DNA of 64,000 nt. It comes from Puffinus mauretanicus (lineage: Eukaryota; Chordata; Aves; Procellariiformes; Procellariidae). Positions 23,583 to 37,679 of this stretch are shown piece by piece (positions within the stretch are counted from its first letter, which is position 1; every line of letters starts with the position of its first letter). The stretch covers positions 310,001 to 374,000 of the forward strand of contig JAJKFH010002269.1 of NCBI GenBank assembly GCA_023333565.1, written 5' to 3'. A program made the translations under genes and the position numbers. The notes beneath the pieces were generated by a model. It had not been told where the DNA came from. It was given only the letters and a program-made list of their open reading frames with translations, and ran no database searches.

Positions 23583-26500
23583 AGCATTTGTTAAATGAAA
23601 GCACTTAGACGCCCTCTCCCACGACAACTCTGCGCTCCCCTGCAGGTCCCTGCAGTACAGGGCTGAGGCCTCTCTCCCTTGGTTCCTCTACCAAGCTGCA
23701 TGCTGACCAGAAGGCAAATCTGTCTGGCAACCTCCAAATTATAGATTCACACGGAAAACTGAAGCGTATTGATCTGGTGAAATCTCAAAGAAATCCAGTT
23801 TGCAACGCAGCCGAGATACAACTGGATGGTACTGTGTAATTGCTGAATGTGTGCTGGAGGGAAATAAAGACCCTGCTGTTTTGTGGTTAATTTGAGATGT
23901 TTCCTCTGGAAATCGAAGAACATTATTTGGTTTTGTTTTTACATTTAAAGCTTGCTTACCTAAAGAATACCATTTAGCTACTAGGACAAGATTCACCCTG
24001 TTAAACAGTTCAGATAATGATTTGAATTAAAAATTAGCAGGAATAATAGTGAAACAATGAAGCCAAGCATGTTAGCAAAGCTGATCAGCAAGATGTATTA
24101 TTTAAATTTTTATTAATAAGATTAATAGATGGAATAAATAAGCAGAGAAATGAACTAGCAAGTTGCGCGTAAACACCATATAAATTTTTATATAAACTAT
24201 ATTGTCTTATATAATTTTCACTTCATTTTTTTTTTTAAGAGAGAGGGAAGAGAAGAGGGAAGGCAAAACCGAGGATACTAGTAACACGACTGCCATCTTA
24301 AGAGTTATTGTACAATTAAAATTCATTTCCTAGCATGAAATTTTGGAATTACACGATGAGCACCAGGGAAATGTATATCATTCACAGTATGAATAATAAA
24401 AGTCCATTCATTATTTCACACATACAGTATGCTAACTGGTCTAAATTATACATTAGTAAGTTTGATTGCGTATCGGTTAATCCTTGAAAAAAAGCACTAA
24501 GAAATTAGGTTTGTATCAAGTATATGGAGGTTCACTGAGCTTGCATAGTATGCAGGCTTTAGATACAGGGTCAGCATAGGCTATCAAATGTTTCAAAAGT
24601 ATATAGTTTTCATATTTCAATTCTGAAAAAGAAAAGTCTAGAGAGATTCCCAAAAAAGAGTATTTTGAGAAGACTTGGAATGAACAAAGTTGAAAGTTCA
24701 CAGGCTTCTCTTTCCATACCAGCTCCTTAAGACTTCAATATACTTTGCATATCTGCCTTTATCAGAAATACTGACCAATAAGTTTAACAAATGACATCTC
24801 TCTGAGTCCTGAGAAAATACTAGAATCAAATAGAAGTTCTAAACATATAATAATTCTGTGACTAACAATAAGCTTTGCACTTATGAACAGTAAAGGAGGA
24901 TTGTGGGTTATCAATTATCTTATCTAAGGCAAAATATGATTTCTCTACATGAAAGTAATTCACTTCCCAACATATATGTACCTCCCTTTACTAACAAAAA
25001 TCATATTTATAAGTACAGTCAATGCCGGTGATTGCAATACTCCTTCCTACACTGATGAATAACAAAATTAATGCAGGTCCATGTTCTGAATTCAGAACTA
25101 CTTCACAGCTTTATTATGTTTATTACCAAATAACTCCAGCCAAGTGATATATGTTTTTCATCTCTGAATTGGCAACAGAATAAGTAAGAAAATATTTAAT
25201 GTGGATATCTCAGTTCAGGCAGTGCTGTTCAACAGTGTCTGTTGCCTACAGTCATCCAAAGCCTTGTTTTCACTTCAAAATCTTTTTTTCCTACAGTAAA
25301 CATGTAGGGAATACAAGACAAATCAATTTTACTGCCACTCAAATCAAAGACTTTCAACCATAAGCCAAGTGCGAAGGATGCCACAGTAATAAAACTGGCA
25401 TGTGTTTTTATCTTGAGATAATTGTGCATGTTATAAAGCCGTGCATGGACTAGTGGTAAAACACCCCTCTTTAGTCGGTGAAAACAGGAACTTTCTTACA
25501 GGGACTCTTACTGCAGCAGCTCTTCATTAAATCCATACACCTGATGAGTGTGACACCCTCCCTGCCCCACTGGAAAATGGCTTTACCAAGTGCCCCCAGC
25601 CATTTCTGTTGGTTTTTTTTTTTCTTCATAATTTACTTTCAAATCAGACAGAAATTTTAACTAACAAATCAGTGGGAGACACTCACCTCTTCCACTGACA
25701 ATTTGAGCCTTAGCTTCAGCGCTAGTGATTAAATTAGCAAGTCAAACAAGGTAAATGTGGGAGGAGGAAAGAGAGACATCTTTGCTGCACCTTCTATTCC
25801 AAACTGATTATGCTGATGGCCGCATTTTATTTTTAAATCACTAATGTATCTGCCCAAACAATCCATTTGACATCGTTTTCACAAATAAGTAATTTCACCT
25901 ATGGAAATTTTTCACAGAGCCTAATCGGCTAACATAATAAAAGGGGACAATTGAGGAGGTACACACAAACTAACATGAGTAACTTCCAGACACTGGCAAT
26001 TTGCCTGTTCGTTACAAACCCAACGTGTCCTTTGTTTATTAAGATGGACAAAACATTCCCTACTTGTTCAGCCAAAGACATTGGCAAAACCCGGACATTT
26101 ATTTTAACAACCTTAAATTCAAGGGCAATCCAAAGAGAAAGGAGCAGGAGAACAAACTACTTCACAAAGCATTAAAAAATCGATCATACTGACAGAGCTC
26201 TCTTCTCCAAGAAACCAAGAAAAAATTTCCAACACAAGGTACTGAAGACAAGCCTACTCCCAGATATCTGCATCGCTTAGAAGTGGACAATAAAACAGAT
26301 TTTGCACTTATGTAAATACTCATTTCTTTCATTCATTTGTTCATTTAGACAGTTCTTAGCTGGATTTAAATAATTATCTGATTTGCTTTGAGAAAAGGCA
26401 CTGGCCAGACTATGTTCTCTTATCTTGATTACAACTATTGTTATCATTTATGTTAAGCCACTTTGTGTCTTCACTTTCACTTTTCATTGAGAAACTTCCT

Positions 26501-26612
26501 TATTCTCTTAGTCATTCACAAAGGAAGCATAATCAAAAAAGTCACAGTTAAGGAAGAATATGTTTAAAAGCAACTGTAACTTCTTAGTGTCGAATGCAGA
26601 CATTCCCTCCCT
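23583..26612. other. AT-rich unique DNA, no gene seen
   Basis: Contains a poly-T run followed by a purine tract (24226-24265) and short chance frames of up to 85 codons (23739-23996, minus). No transposon ends or RNA genes are recognised. Confidence 0.5.
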
Positions 26613-26637
26613 CCCCCCCCCCCCCCCCCCCCCCCCC
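26613..26637. repeat. Homopolymer of 25 cytosines
   Basis: An uninterrupted C25 run follows CCCTCCCT. The minus strand is G25 plus GGGAGGG and could form quadruplexes. A run of this length is unstable in replication and hard to sequence, so the true length is uncertain. Confidence 0.9.
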
Positions 26638-29600
26638 AAATCAAACCTTTTCCAGTAAAGAAACAGTTATTTCCTTGGACCCTACACCTAGCCATTTCTC
26701 TTCCTGGTCTTTTTGCAGAGACATCACAGTCCATTCTAATTGCTTTCCATTTCAGCAAATTTGGCAGTGCTGATTGCTTCAAACCTGATAAAAGCTCCTT
26801 TTAGGTGAACATGCCCAGGCTGCTCTCACATCTGAATTTAGGCAACCCATGTGCTTGCACACATTCTTGGCTCTTTAAATCCTCCCACTACTCATATCCT
26901 AAGACAGTTCATCTGTTGAAAATGTCATGGAAAGTAAGGCACATTATACGTGCACAGTTACCCAAACTCAAATACAGTATTTTTTTATAAGGGAGGAAGA
27001 TAATTATTAAATTGTTTTTGCCTCTCAGATTTTCCCACTGAGAACTCCCCCAGGCAGACTCCAAATGAGAAGTTTCTGCTTGGCCAGCTGCTCTTTTGAC
27101 CACATACTCATTCCTGATATTTTCTTAACACAAATGAAAGTGTGCCATGTCAGTCTACTGCAATTCAGTCTATTGACAGGGTTGTTATTCCATTAATTTC
27201 CCTCCAGCTTGGTGTTAATGTAAGTCTGGATCTTGTACTCCGCTAGTGGAACAGTACCTTTTGCTAGAACAACTTCCGCTTTGAGTTAAGTGTGCCTATT
27301 GATAGCAAATCTACTCTGACTGTTTAATAAACTATCCCCACATTATCTTCTCTGTAACAAATTTGCATCTTCAGCTATATTTCACAGCTCTACACTAACC
27401 AAAACAAACATCAGCTGAGGTGTTAATAAGTGTGGTGACTCAAGGTTTTAGTGAATTAAATGTGTAGAATCTTATATACATTTATCTACATTTACCTTTA
27501 ATGTTTAGTTTCAGTGGAAGGGCTGCACGAACTCCAGTGGCAGAATTCCTCATTACAGGAAGCAGCAAAAGATCACCAAAGCTTTGGTGCTCAGAGGCAC
27601 GTCACATTTTCAACAGAGTAACTTTTAACTGCAGAGCTATAGAGCTCTACCCATTGGGTATTTGTGCTGAACCATTTACTATTAAAGAAATGACTTTTTC
27701 ACTTAATAATGGCAGTACATTGCCCATTGGCAGTGATAACTACTCAAGCTAAGTTCAAGGTTACTGAAGCACAGCTACTGATTTAAGTAGAAAGATTGTA
27801 CAATGAAAATAATTTTTTATTTAAGGCAGTTACATTTTAGATATTTAATAAGCATAAAAAAGTTAAGCCACTCTGTACATTTAGCCTGGCTACTAAACCA
27901 AAAGAAAAGATTTGTACAGATGGTATGAAAAAAATTAAAAGCTACGTTTTCTTTGTGGAAAAAGGAAAAATATCATGGAAACTACAGCAGCCCCAGTTTG
28001 AAATCTAGATAATGCAGACAGATATAGTCATCAAAAGTATTTATCCTCTACCACTGAAGGGATCACCATCAAAATATGTAATGGCTCTATACAGAACACA
28101 GTTTACCTCATTTGTAGAAAAATTTTATTAAAAGTCCTGTGTGATGGATTACTTAGGCTAAAGCAGCAGGCAACCAAGTTGGAACAGAAATATTGAACAG
28201 AACTAGTTAAAGAACAGAAAATAGAGAGTATAAGCAAAAGAAGATCTATATCCAGCAAAGGAAAAACACTTAAAGCAATCCTACTGTACATGCTAGCATT
28301 ATGGTAAGAACAGTATTTTTTAAGATAAAAAAGAGTGAACCAGATACATCCAAGGATTAAAAAGAGCCGAAATTTGGACAGGTAAAGAAAAAAAATCTTC
28401 ATCAACATAGCAGAAAAGACAGCTGTAAGAGAACGGGCTGGAAGCGCATAAAGCTACAGAATATGTAGACTGCATCACTTTGACTTACATTTTAAATAGA
28501 AAAATCAGACAAAGTAATATAAAAAGAGATTAAAGAGAAATACAGTCAGGACTTCAAAAAGACATTTTCTGAATTAAAAAGATGTACAGTAGCTTCCACG
28601 TAAGATACAGAATTTGAAAAAGAAGAGAAAAAAAACCTGCATCCATTTTGCATCAAGCAATATGACAGTTTACAGAAGGAGAACTATAAGCCACTATAAA
28701 TCAACACTGTAATGCACGTTAATGCACATTTTCCCTTTACTTGTACCTCACGTGAATGTTGGTAGGATTAGAACAGAGGTTAGGGAGTGGAAAACGTGTA
28801 TTTTATCACTGTGTTTCTGTTTGCCTAAGGGAACACTGGAATTTCTTAACTAGGACTCTGTCCATATTCACCATGATAGAATATGAAGAAAGGTTTTGCT
28901 TTATTACCTGAAACAGCATGCTTCCTCAAAGAAACAGATTACCTCAAACAGCAGTGTCTTAAAACCGCTTTATTGTAACCCTTGGAAAAGATACAGATTT
29001 CAGGGATTCATAACTCCAGCTACCTTGTTGCTTTAGGTAGTTGATTGTCACTATACCTGATCTCAGTGAAAAGATGTATACTTACGCTAATTAGATGTTT
29101 TCATCAAGTATATTTGATAACACATAGATTGATACAAAACAAAAAGGTCAGTCATGAGGGCACTTCATCCTAAAAGAGGGGAGAGTACAGAGTGGGGAAG
29201 GAGGTGGGAAGGGATCAGCCATCGCTGTGTGAAGGATTATGCTGCTTAACGTAGGTAGGGGAGTGCTAAGACTGAGGAGTGCTCTCTCCTGAATGAATTC
29301 AAGAGGAAGGACTGCTTCTCACTACATCTCCTAAAGGATACTGGAAAGAAAGTAAGCTATAAAGGCTTGCATGTCACACTGAGATACAGCACTTCTTGGG
29401 AAATACCGTTGATGCAGGAAGAGAAAATCCCTATAAAGGTGTATTTCAGGATAGCATCAACCACAGGTTAGCAGGGTGTTCATCTGTGACACTATTCAGG
29501 CTTAATCCAGTGTAAATACAGCAAGCGTTTACAAATACAGCAAGCATTCTTCCAGTTTTTTGTTTATGTCCATTATTAAAAAAAAGGTTGTAGCTGTGCT

Positions 29601-32600
29601 GTTCAGCTTGGATATTGGTGAAAAAGTGGCTAACCGGCTAAAAGCAAGGTATTCCTTGCCTAAAGTCCATACTGCAGGGCACTAGAACGTGCCTCAGAGG
29701 CTGAACTGAGAGCTGGTACATCAGCAGGGGGGAGGAGGAGGATGGGTACCCCTGTGCGATGACAGAGACGGATCTGCAAAGCAGCAATGTAGCAGGAGCT
29801 TGTCTGACTCTCGAGGAGTCGAAGGATACTATCATAAACTCCTTTGTTTTAAAACTGGCTTTTATTTGGAATCACATGAACTTTACTGAGACACAGGCAG
29901 TAAAAAATTCCTAGACAACCCCCACCACCCGTGAGTTGTGAAGTTTGTGGCATATCTCTACTGTTAAATATCATAAAAGTGATTATTTTGTGATTTGAGG
30001 TACTTTAATGATTTTTCTAACATCAGAGACCCTTCTGCATTTACATATTTCTTCCCAGGAATCTAATACAAAAAAGGGAGAACACGAAAAATTATGATGA
30101 GACTTCAGCAAATCATAATGAAAATACCTTTCCGACACTGTCCCCTCAATGAACACATCTAAACAAGTGCATGGATTGAACTGTAAATATTTTGTTGTGT
30201 TCTCATTGTTACCACTGATAATATGCTACAGTTCTCACAGCTAAACTAGAAAGGTTTAAAAAACTGCCAAGAGCATGTTCTCAGACTGCAACATGTGAAA
30301 AAAATCCTGTAGTATCATTTCCACAAACAAGTAGGTAGACTTCATGGGTAGGATTAAGAAAACATGGAGGATTATTATGTTGTATATCTTTTTGGTGGTT
30401 TCTTGGGACCAAATGATCCCAAACTCCCACTTAGACTGGAAATATGTTGGGTTTTGTCTTTTCACATTATATCATGAAAGTATTTGTTTCTCTAACAGTA
30501 GATATAATTAGGGAAAAGGGGGGAAAATTTTACAAAACTTAGAAGGGACTTAGAAAATGTGAACAGATGTCCGATTTGCCAGTAACCACTATTCAACTTC
30601 ATGCTCTCTTTGTACACGTTTCTAAAATATTCCGTATTTGTGTAGGGTTCTGTCTTTGCACCATTCACTTAAACCAATGGCATGGCACTTTTCTTTTGTA
30701 ATTTTCATATATCTATCTTAAGATTTTAAAGAAAGTAAAATTTACTACCAGGAGGTCTCGTGTCAGTCAACTTGTTAAATAAACTAGTTCTCTCTGCATG
30801 ATTTTTAAAGTTGTATTTAATTCTACATCTTTTGTCCCTAAAATAAAATTCTGGGTTTAAGACTGAACCTCTGCTTCAAAGCCTGAATTTCCACTTCTCC
30901 CCACTTTTTTTTCATGCAAGGCATTTCAAATGAGGTTATTTGCGGCTTTGGAACAGTATTCAAGGTTTTCTGGGCATTCAAATGAAACACAACCTTTTAC
31001 CACAGTGAATGCTACTATTTGCTAATTGCTTTGGGGCTGCTGAAGCAGAAGAGGGAGCACTGGCATCCCTTGTGCTCCCACCCAGACAGCAACAACAGAA
31101 TTATCACAAAATGATCCATTAGTACAAATGTATCTTCTTTATTTTATTTATTTTAATTCTCTCGTCTTTCTCTTAGGTAATAGTATGTGGCCAATACCAT
31201 GAGAAGAAAAATTAAAACAATAACAACAGCATATATAGCTGTGTAAATTTAAAATAGTAGAAACTGCTATTTTGTGATTACTTTTTTAAGTATGGCACAT
31301 AAAACTTCACCTCCATGACTTAATACGATCCACCATGTCATTTCCTACCACCATACATACTGTGATATGAGTATTTATTTACTGTAAGGAGAAAATGCCT
31401 GAAAAAGCTCTTCGTTCAAGTTTTCCAATGGGATTTATCAGATTACCTTCCAATACAACCCTGGTGCAGACCTTGGAATGCTTGGTGGAGGCCCAGTGTT
31501 TTATTGAGACTGCTGTGCAGTGTGTCACTTACACTGCTTATCTTGTAGGAGGTTTTTTGATGATGATTCTAAGGAAAACATGTCAGAAAACCTTTTTGTA
31601 AGGCCAAGTTAAATGTAGTGCTCCTAAGAGTCATTTGACAGAAAATACGTCTTTGAACATATTAAATATAACTTCTAAACTAATCTATTCCCTAGATCTA
31701 ATTAATTGATCTAATCTAATCAATCTAATTGATTTTTTCTAATACTTACTTATAATAAGTAGTTTATGAAAGAATCTATGACAATTCCTCTCTGAGGCAT
31801 CACAGAGTAAAAACATTCTCTTAAACATTCTCTTGCATCAAGCTGTATTTCGAATTTCATTGGACTTGTCACAGATGTTAAGGTTACAGAAAAAAGGAAT
31901 CTCCAAGATATCAAAGGAGAAATTCTCAGTAACTTACATATGGCAAACTACTGAAGCAATTGCTGTTTAAAAAAGATGATGTGATTGCTATTTCTAATTA
32001 CAGCATTTGCAAACTGATTACCATTTGTCTAACCTTCTTTAAAGGATATATTTGAAGATAAATTGCCAATACACAATAAATCTATTTCACTTGTGAAAGA
32101 AGATGGAGTCTTTTAAAGGTAATGGAAATGCTAGCCATTGAAAACACTACAATAAAAGAAACTAACACTGGCTTCTCTGACCTGGTATGTTCTGTGAAAT
32201 TATTGGTAGAGGAAATACAATAGTCTGAGGATAAAACTGTTTCAAGATGTTGAACAGTCTAAAATAATTTGCCTGGGATACAAAGGATCATCAATATGGA
32301 AGTGTACCAAAGAATAGATTAAATGATCATATCCTGAGAGAGGTGAACAGACTTTCTGGATTGGATATCGCTTACTGCAGATAAAGCAAAAAATTCAGCT
32401 ATCTAGGAAGAGGGAGGTGCAGGCCCATTATGTATGAAATTGTTGAAATATGCATTTGCTGTTTTACTTTATTTACTTTCATGACTTCTTTACAAATCAC
32501 AGAAAAGATATGAAAATAAATTCCATATGATTTCACCTCAACATCTGGAGGTCTCAACATTTATTCCCACTCCCACTTGTCCTACACTGTCACTTGGACC

Positions 32601-35600
32601 TTTTCTCCAGGTACTTTCATAAATTTTTGATTCCTTACTGTCCAAGGCCGCCTTCAGGACTTGGTACCTTTGTTCCATTAAACTGCGTGCAAGTGACTTT
32701 ATTGATAGCTCTGCCACCTCACATCAGCATTTCACAGGCACGGAAATGACTTTGATTCAGCTTCTGCAATAGTATTTTAATGGTAGTGGCTCACCCGCCT
32801 TTTACTGAAAATAAAAGAACGGGAGACTTTAAAGTAAGAAGTAAAAAGATTTCAAGCCAACTAACATATGAAGGGAGATAGCTGATGTCCTTAAGAAATG
32901 AGGTTTCTGTCACTGCTGCCTCCTGTCTGTAATTCCTTCCATCAATAATTTAGCTCTTAGCTTAGCTTACAGAAAATCTCCATGCTACACCAACTCCAAA
33001 TATTTTGTGAGAGCATGAGAATAGTGACCCAAATGAAGGAAAGCTCAAGAGTACACCTCTGCTGTTTGGTCTCTTCTGCATGCTGGCTGGCAGGGAGCGT
33101 GCATGTAACTGGAACCAGCTACAGCACATCTTGTTTCTTGCCTTTGCTGTGGTGGTAACCCCAGCACAAAACAGAGCATAGGCAGCAGGATGAAATGGAC
33201 TTGCAGGACACAGATCTACAGACAATTTGTTTTTGCTGTTAATGTGTCTCATAGATCAACTTACACTAAGCAAGGTACTCTCTTTCTATTACTGTGTTCC
33301 TGTCTTCCTTTTGGTCTGTAATATATTTGATGGTATACTTAAAAAAACCTAAAAAGCATAAGTGACTGCATTTACTACACTACACAGAAGTGCCACATTA
33401 GAATGTATGCTGGAAGTGTCCACTAATGAACCACGTACCTCAAGAAGCTGAAGACACTTCGAGAGACACCCAAAGCTCGAGTTACTCATTCTGTAAACTG
33501 TGTTTTATATCTTCTTACACACTTTTTTCCCCCTATTTTCTGGAAAGCAAGATGTAGATATCCCTTTTACACATTTCTGTATTTGAGAGAATGCGCATTC
33601 TGGCAAGCTTATGCTCGGGACTATTCCTCTAAATGTTTAGCCAAAAATCTTAGCATCTAAGAGAAAAAATCGAAGAGCTTATTGCTGTACACACAATTAA
33701 CACATTTTTCATCATTTAGGAAATAAATGCATATTCATCATCACCCACTTCAATATTTCTCTTGAATCTAGTTCTGCAAAAAATATCTGCATTAGGTAGT
33801 TTTGTTGCGATTTATAAACAGGCCAGCTGAGCCTGTGAATAATGAAACTGCACAGACTATTGTCAAGGAACTGGGTACCAACACACAACCTCACACTTTA
33901 TTTTTCATGCTTAACATTAAAAAACCATAAACATACAAGAAAGGAAAGTCAGTAAATTGCTAAGAAAAATTCCATTCAACTTTCTAACTCATTAGCTTTT
34001 CTGAAGATATATTTCCCTCTGTTAGTTAAGATCTCTTATCTGAGATGATCCTATGTCTACAGACCTGTATATATTACCCTTTTCCCAGAAATACCCTCCC
34101 AGTCCATACCAGACAGGCAGTGGCTACCAACATTGCAAACTGCCACTTCTTTTCCAACCTTTAGTTTCTGAGCGAGTTAGAAATGTTTTTATCGCTGTAA
34201 AAAGGTTTTCAGTTTCCATGTATGGGGCTGAGCTGCTACGACAGATCGCACCTAGTTGGTCTTTTCCCACCATCTTGTGCTTTACAATCACTAGTGTACT
34301 CATCTTCAGAATATTTTTTTGAGGCAGGAAAGGATCACCTTCTACAATAAAGGTACTGAAACAGGAAAATTAAGTAACTTGAATGAACAGCAATCTATCC
34401 TAGCTTACTTCCCTGGGAACAGCTGATGAGATGGTGGTATCTCAGAGTCAACATGCAATCTGTCATTTCTACTCATGACAAAGGTAAACAGCATCATGTT
34501 GTTATTTCTTGTGACATTTACTCAATCTGAACAAAGACAGTATCAACAGTGGTTACACGCCACATGTCTTAGAAACGTGATGCCTCTGTAGTGACAAAAT
34601 GTCCATCTTCTATGGGAAATGGCATGTTTCCATGGCACACAACACTAACGTATGTCAGTTAAGATACCATTTATCATAAGTTGTTTGACACTTTATCAAT
34701 ATATTTAACCATTTTCAATGCATTAACATTTTGAAAACCAGGCTCGGTATTCTAAACACTGGGACAAGATCACAAATGGAAAAAATAGGATTTGAGCCAA
34801 AGCAATACGAATTCAATATTATCTTCCTGTCTTCTTTGCTGTGCTTGTGACTAGAAAAAAAATTCTTCAAAATATTTTATACCTTTTGGGAGTCAAAACA
34901 GAATAGATGTTCCAAAGTTATCAGACAAAGAAATAAATAGTGTGTGTAGCTAATGGTTGGGTATCGGATTAAACACAAACCCTAGGGGGTTTTCCCACCA
35001 CCGTCTATTCTGCAGGGACGCGCAGTATTGCAATATACAAAAATCACTTTTCTGTCCTTGCAACATTTACTTCAGTGTTATCTACTATTATGCACTAAAA
35101 GTCTTAAGCCAGTAAAATCACAGGCTTAATGTACAGTAACAGAAGCAAATTATCTATATGTGTTTTCCTAATATTTGCTGCTCCTTGCCCTGTGATTGAT
35201 TACAAGTAGAATGTCTGTTTATTTACAGAGACTACATAGTTCTCTGCATATATTGGCCTCAAACCTAGCCTATTTTTCTCGCTGACTTAAATAGGAGCAG
35301 GATTAGATCTCTGATGGAAGCTTTACTGCATAGGAAGCATTGATTTGAGAGATTAGAAATACACTGTTGTGGCAAAAGATATTCTTCATCACAGCTAAGT
35401 AAAACAGGTTACAAGACAGTCTGTTGAGATGCCTTACGTGTTTTCATCAGCCTGTGTCATTTTTTTCCAAAGCATAGCTGATTACATAGCCTCATTTCAA
35501 CAGTAAACTGGAATGGCATTAAGTAAGTAATTTGTTTGAGCCATGGAGTATTCCAAGGACAAGTAAGAAAGATATTTTTCCTTATTTGGAAAAGAAAGCA

Positions 35601-37190
35601 ATATTGTTAAAGCCACATACTGTTGATTTAGTGTATGCCATGACACAAATGTAACACTGGCATGAAGAAAACTCAAACCCAGCTTCGGGGTTCCACTGTT
35701 AAGCACTTACCTGGAGTGCTGCTCCAGCTAGATTTAGGCATTAGATAGAAGGTTGCTGTCAGGAATTTCACATTTCTTTCTTGGGAGCAACTTTTGAAGA
35801 AATGCTGTGGCTGCATATGGATTTACTTTTCTCAAACTAATGGGCAGGTATGCTTTGCACTAAGCTGACTACATATTGTAGCAAAGAACTTTTTTTCATA
35901 AACTGTCATGAATTTTAGGAATACAGAGACTAAACAGTAGTTTAGTATTCTTTGCATGTACATCTTTTCATTTGTGCTATTCTGAACATACATTTCCTTC
36001 ATACTAACTACCAAACTGGGTACTGAGGTCATTCTAGAGAGTGCTCTCAGTGGGCACAGCTTTGCGGAAGAGAGCGCGATTTTTTAATTTATTTCTTCCT
36101 ACTGCCTTTCCTCAGAAATCAGAATCAGATCCTGCTGCAGTCTTTGCTAGGATGGTCAGGGACATTTACATTTTTTAAATTGAGCCACAGAAGTCTGCAT
36201 TTATAAGTAAACAGTTCCTAAACTACTATGTAAAAAAACAGCTGAAGAGGAACAATATTACTGGAGACGCCAAAGGTTCCTGAATTTTCATAAAATTACT
36301 GTGTTACAAATCTACAGAATGGTTCAAGATATTTTAATCTTACTTTATTATTTGATTGAAGCACTATACTCAGCCTACATGTCAGAGATACATAACATTC
36401 ATTTGTGATCATTGATATATCTAAGGACCATCCCCTGCATTGAGATATGAGCGGTATTAGTAAAACATTACAGAAATACTGGTGTAAGAAGCATAAAAAT
36501 TTGAATGAAACTTTGCTCATTATTAAGGGCTGCCCACATACTTTTCAAAAATAGCTTTAGCTCCTTCCTAGATACTTTTTAATCTGTGTCTGCTCAGGGA
36601 CATAAATAATTTCATTGGGTCCACATACATATCTGTTAAATTATGTCTAATCAGCTTAATTTTCTCCCAAGCTACGTTAATAAAACAGGAAATTAACAGG
36701 ACAGTGGTTCAAAAACTTTTTATACGTGGTCCTTGTGTTCCCACAATCAGCACATTTCATGGTCTCAATCTTCCCTGAATTGAATGGAAATGTGAAGGAG
36801 CTGTTGATCTCACACTTCCCTAAGTTATACAGAATCTGGGCTTCTGATGCCCGGTTACATCTCACAGGGGTGCAGATCTGTGGAGTAGCTTGGGTTGTTT
36901 AATATGAATGAGCAGTTACTCATAGCCTACGCATTCAGCCACACTCTAGTGAGTTTGTCTCTTTGCTTCTGTGTCAAACTCAGTTTTTCTAGAAACATAT
37001 AATCTCTTTTAAGCCTTTATACTGCAAACAGTTAAGCATTTACCAAAATTTGCTTACATTAATCTCTTAAGTGTAGTTATTTCTATAAATCCTCCATATA
37101 TTTAAATGAACTTAGGCTAAAGATTTAATTATCTACAACGTAGCCCTAGTTACTCCCGCAAAGCTCTAGATTCGTATTATAAATGTGTAT
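26638..37190. other. Long AT-rich unique stretch, no gene seen
   Basis: Ten and a half kilobases without any recognisable transposon. The largest frames are 101 codons on the minus strand (28103-28408; hydrophobic and low-complexity), 96 codons on the minus strand (32962-33252) and 89 codons on the plus strand (34053-34322). None has a known motif. A 20-bp-period direct repeat (AAATACAGCAAGC twice, from 29513) and a run of ATCTAAT motifs (31691-31732) are the only local repeats noted. Confidence 0.5.
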
Positions 37191-37193
37191 TTT

Positions 37194-37438
37194 ATGCAAA
37201 TTAGATCACATTGCACATGTTGAAACTTGCATTTTTATTTAGTCCCACCAAAGTATGCAAATTAGAAAGATTCTATTAAATTCTGAATAAAAATACTGTT
37301 GGAAACAATATTCCTAATGTACTCTTAATTATCCAGTGCTTAATGAATTCCTCTAGACAAATAATATTTTAGTAGCTGTTGTATTTTAAGGATTTGAAAT
37401 AATTATGCTTTAAGATTTTAAAGTTTTGAAATTTGCAT
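37194..37438. promoter_or_regulatory. Cluster of octamer (ATGCAAAT) motifs, candidate enhancer-like element
   Basis: Two plus-strand octamers (37194-37201 and 37255-37262), both extended to ATGCAAATTAGA, and one minus-strand octamer (37431-37438) lie within 245 bp. ATGCAAAT is the recognition site of POU-family factors. Homeodomain-type cores (TTAATTATC near 37326, AATTATG near 37400) lie between them, and CACATGTTGAAA occurs twice (37215 and 37473). The local sequence is AT-rich, which raises the chance rate, so enhancer function is inference. Confidence 0.3.
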
Positions 37439-37515
37439 ACTATTTAGATTATCATTTAGCTGCTTGCACTTTCACATGTTGAAATAAACTATTTTATTCC
37501 ATGGATAACAAAAGA

Positions 37516-37675
37516 TTTGTAGGTGGAGGTTATAGCTTTTGATAGACTAATTGATATCATGGAAAAAACAAATAAATTTTCTACTCTGTCTAAAGCAGAC
37601 CAGAAGAAAGGCTTTTGTGCATGAAAGATTGAGTGCTGAAGTAATCTAATGAATTAAATTACCTCCACCTACAAA
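37516..37675. repeat. 15-bp perfect inverted repeat spanning 160 bp
   Basis: TTTGTAGGTGGAGGT (37516-37530) is repeated as its exact reverse complement at 37661-37675, with 130 bp between. The arms are G-rich/C-rich islands in AT-rich DNA, so composition does not explain the match. The arrangement resembles terminal inverted repeats of a small non-autonomous DNA transposon, but no target-site duplication is visible outside the arms. Confidence 0.75.
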
Positions 37676-37679
37676 CTTT

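Noticed and set aside
28103..28408. Hydrophobic 101-codon minus-strand frame resembling membrane segments
   Set aside because: Complement of A-rich DNA gives Phe, Leu and Ile codons by composition. There is no signal-peptide context and no known family.
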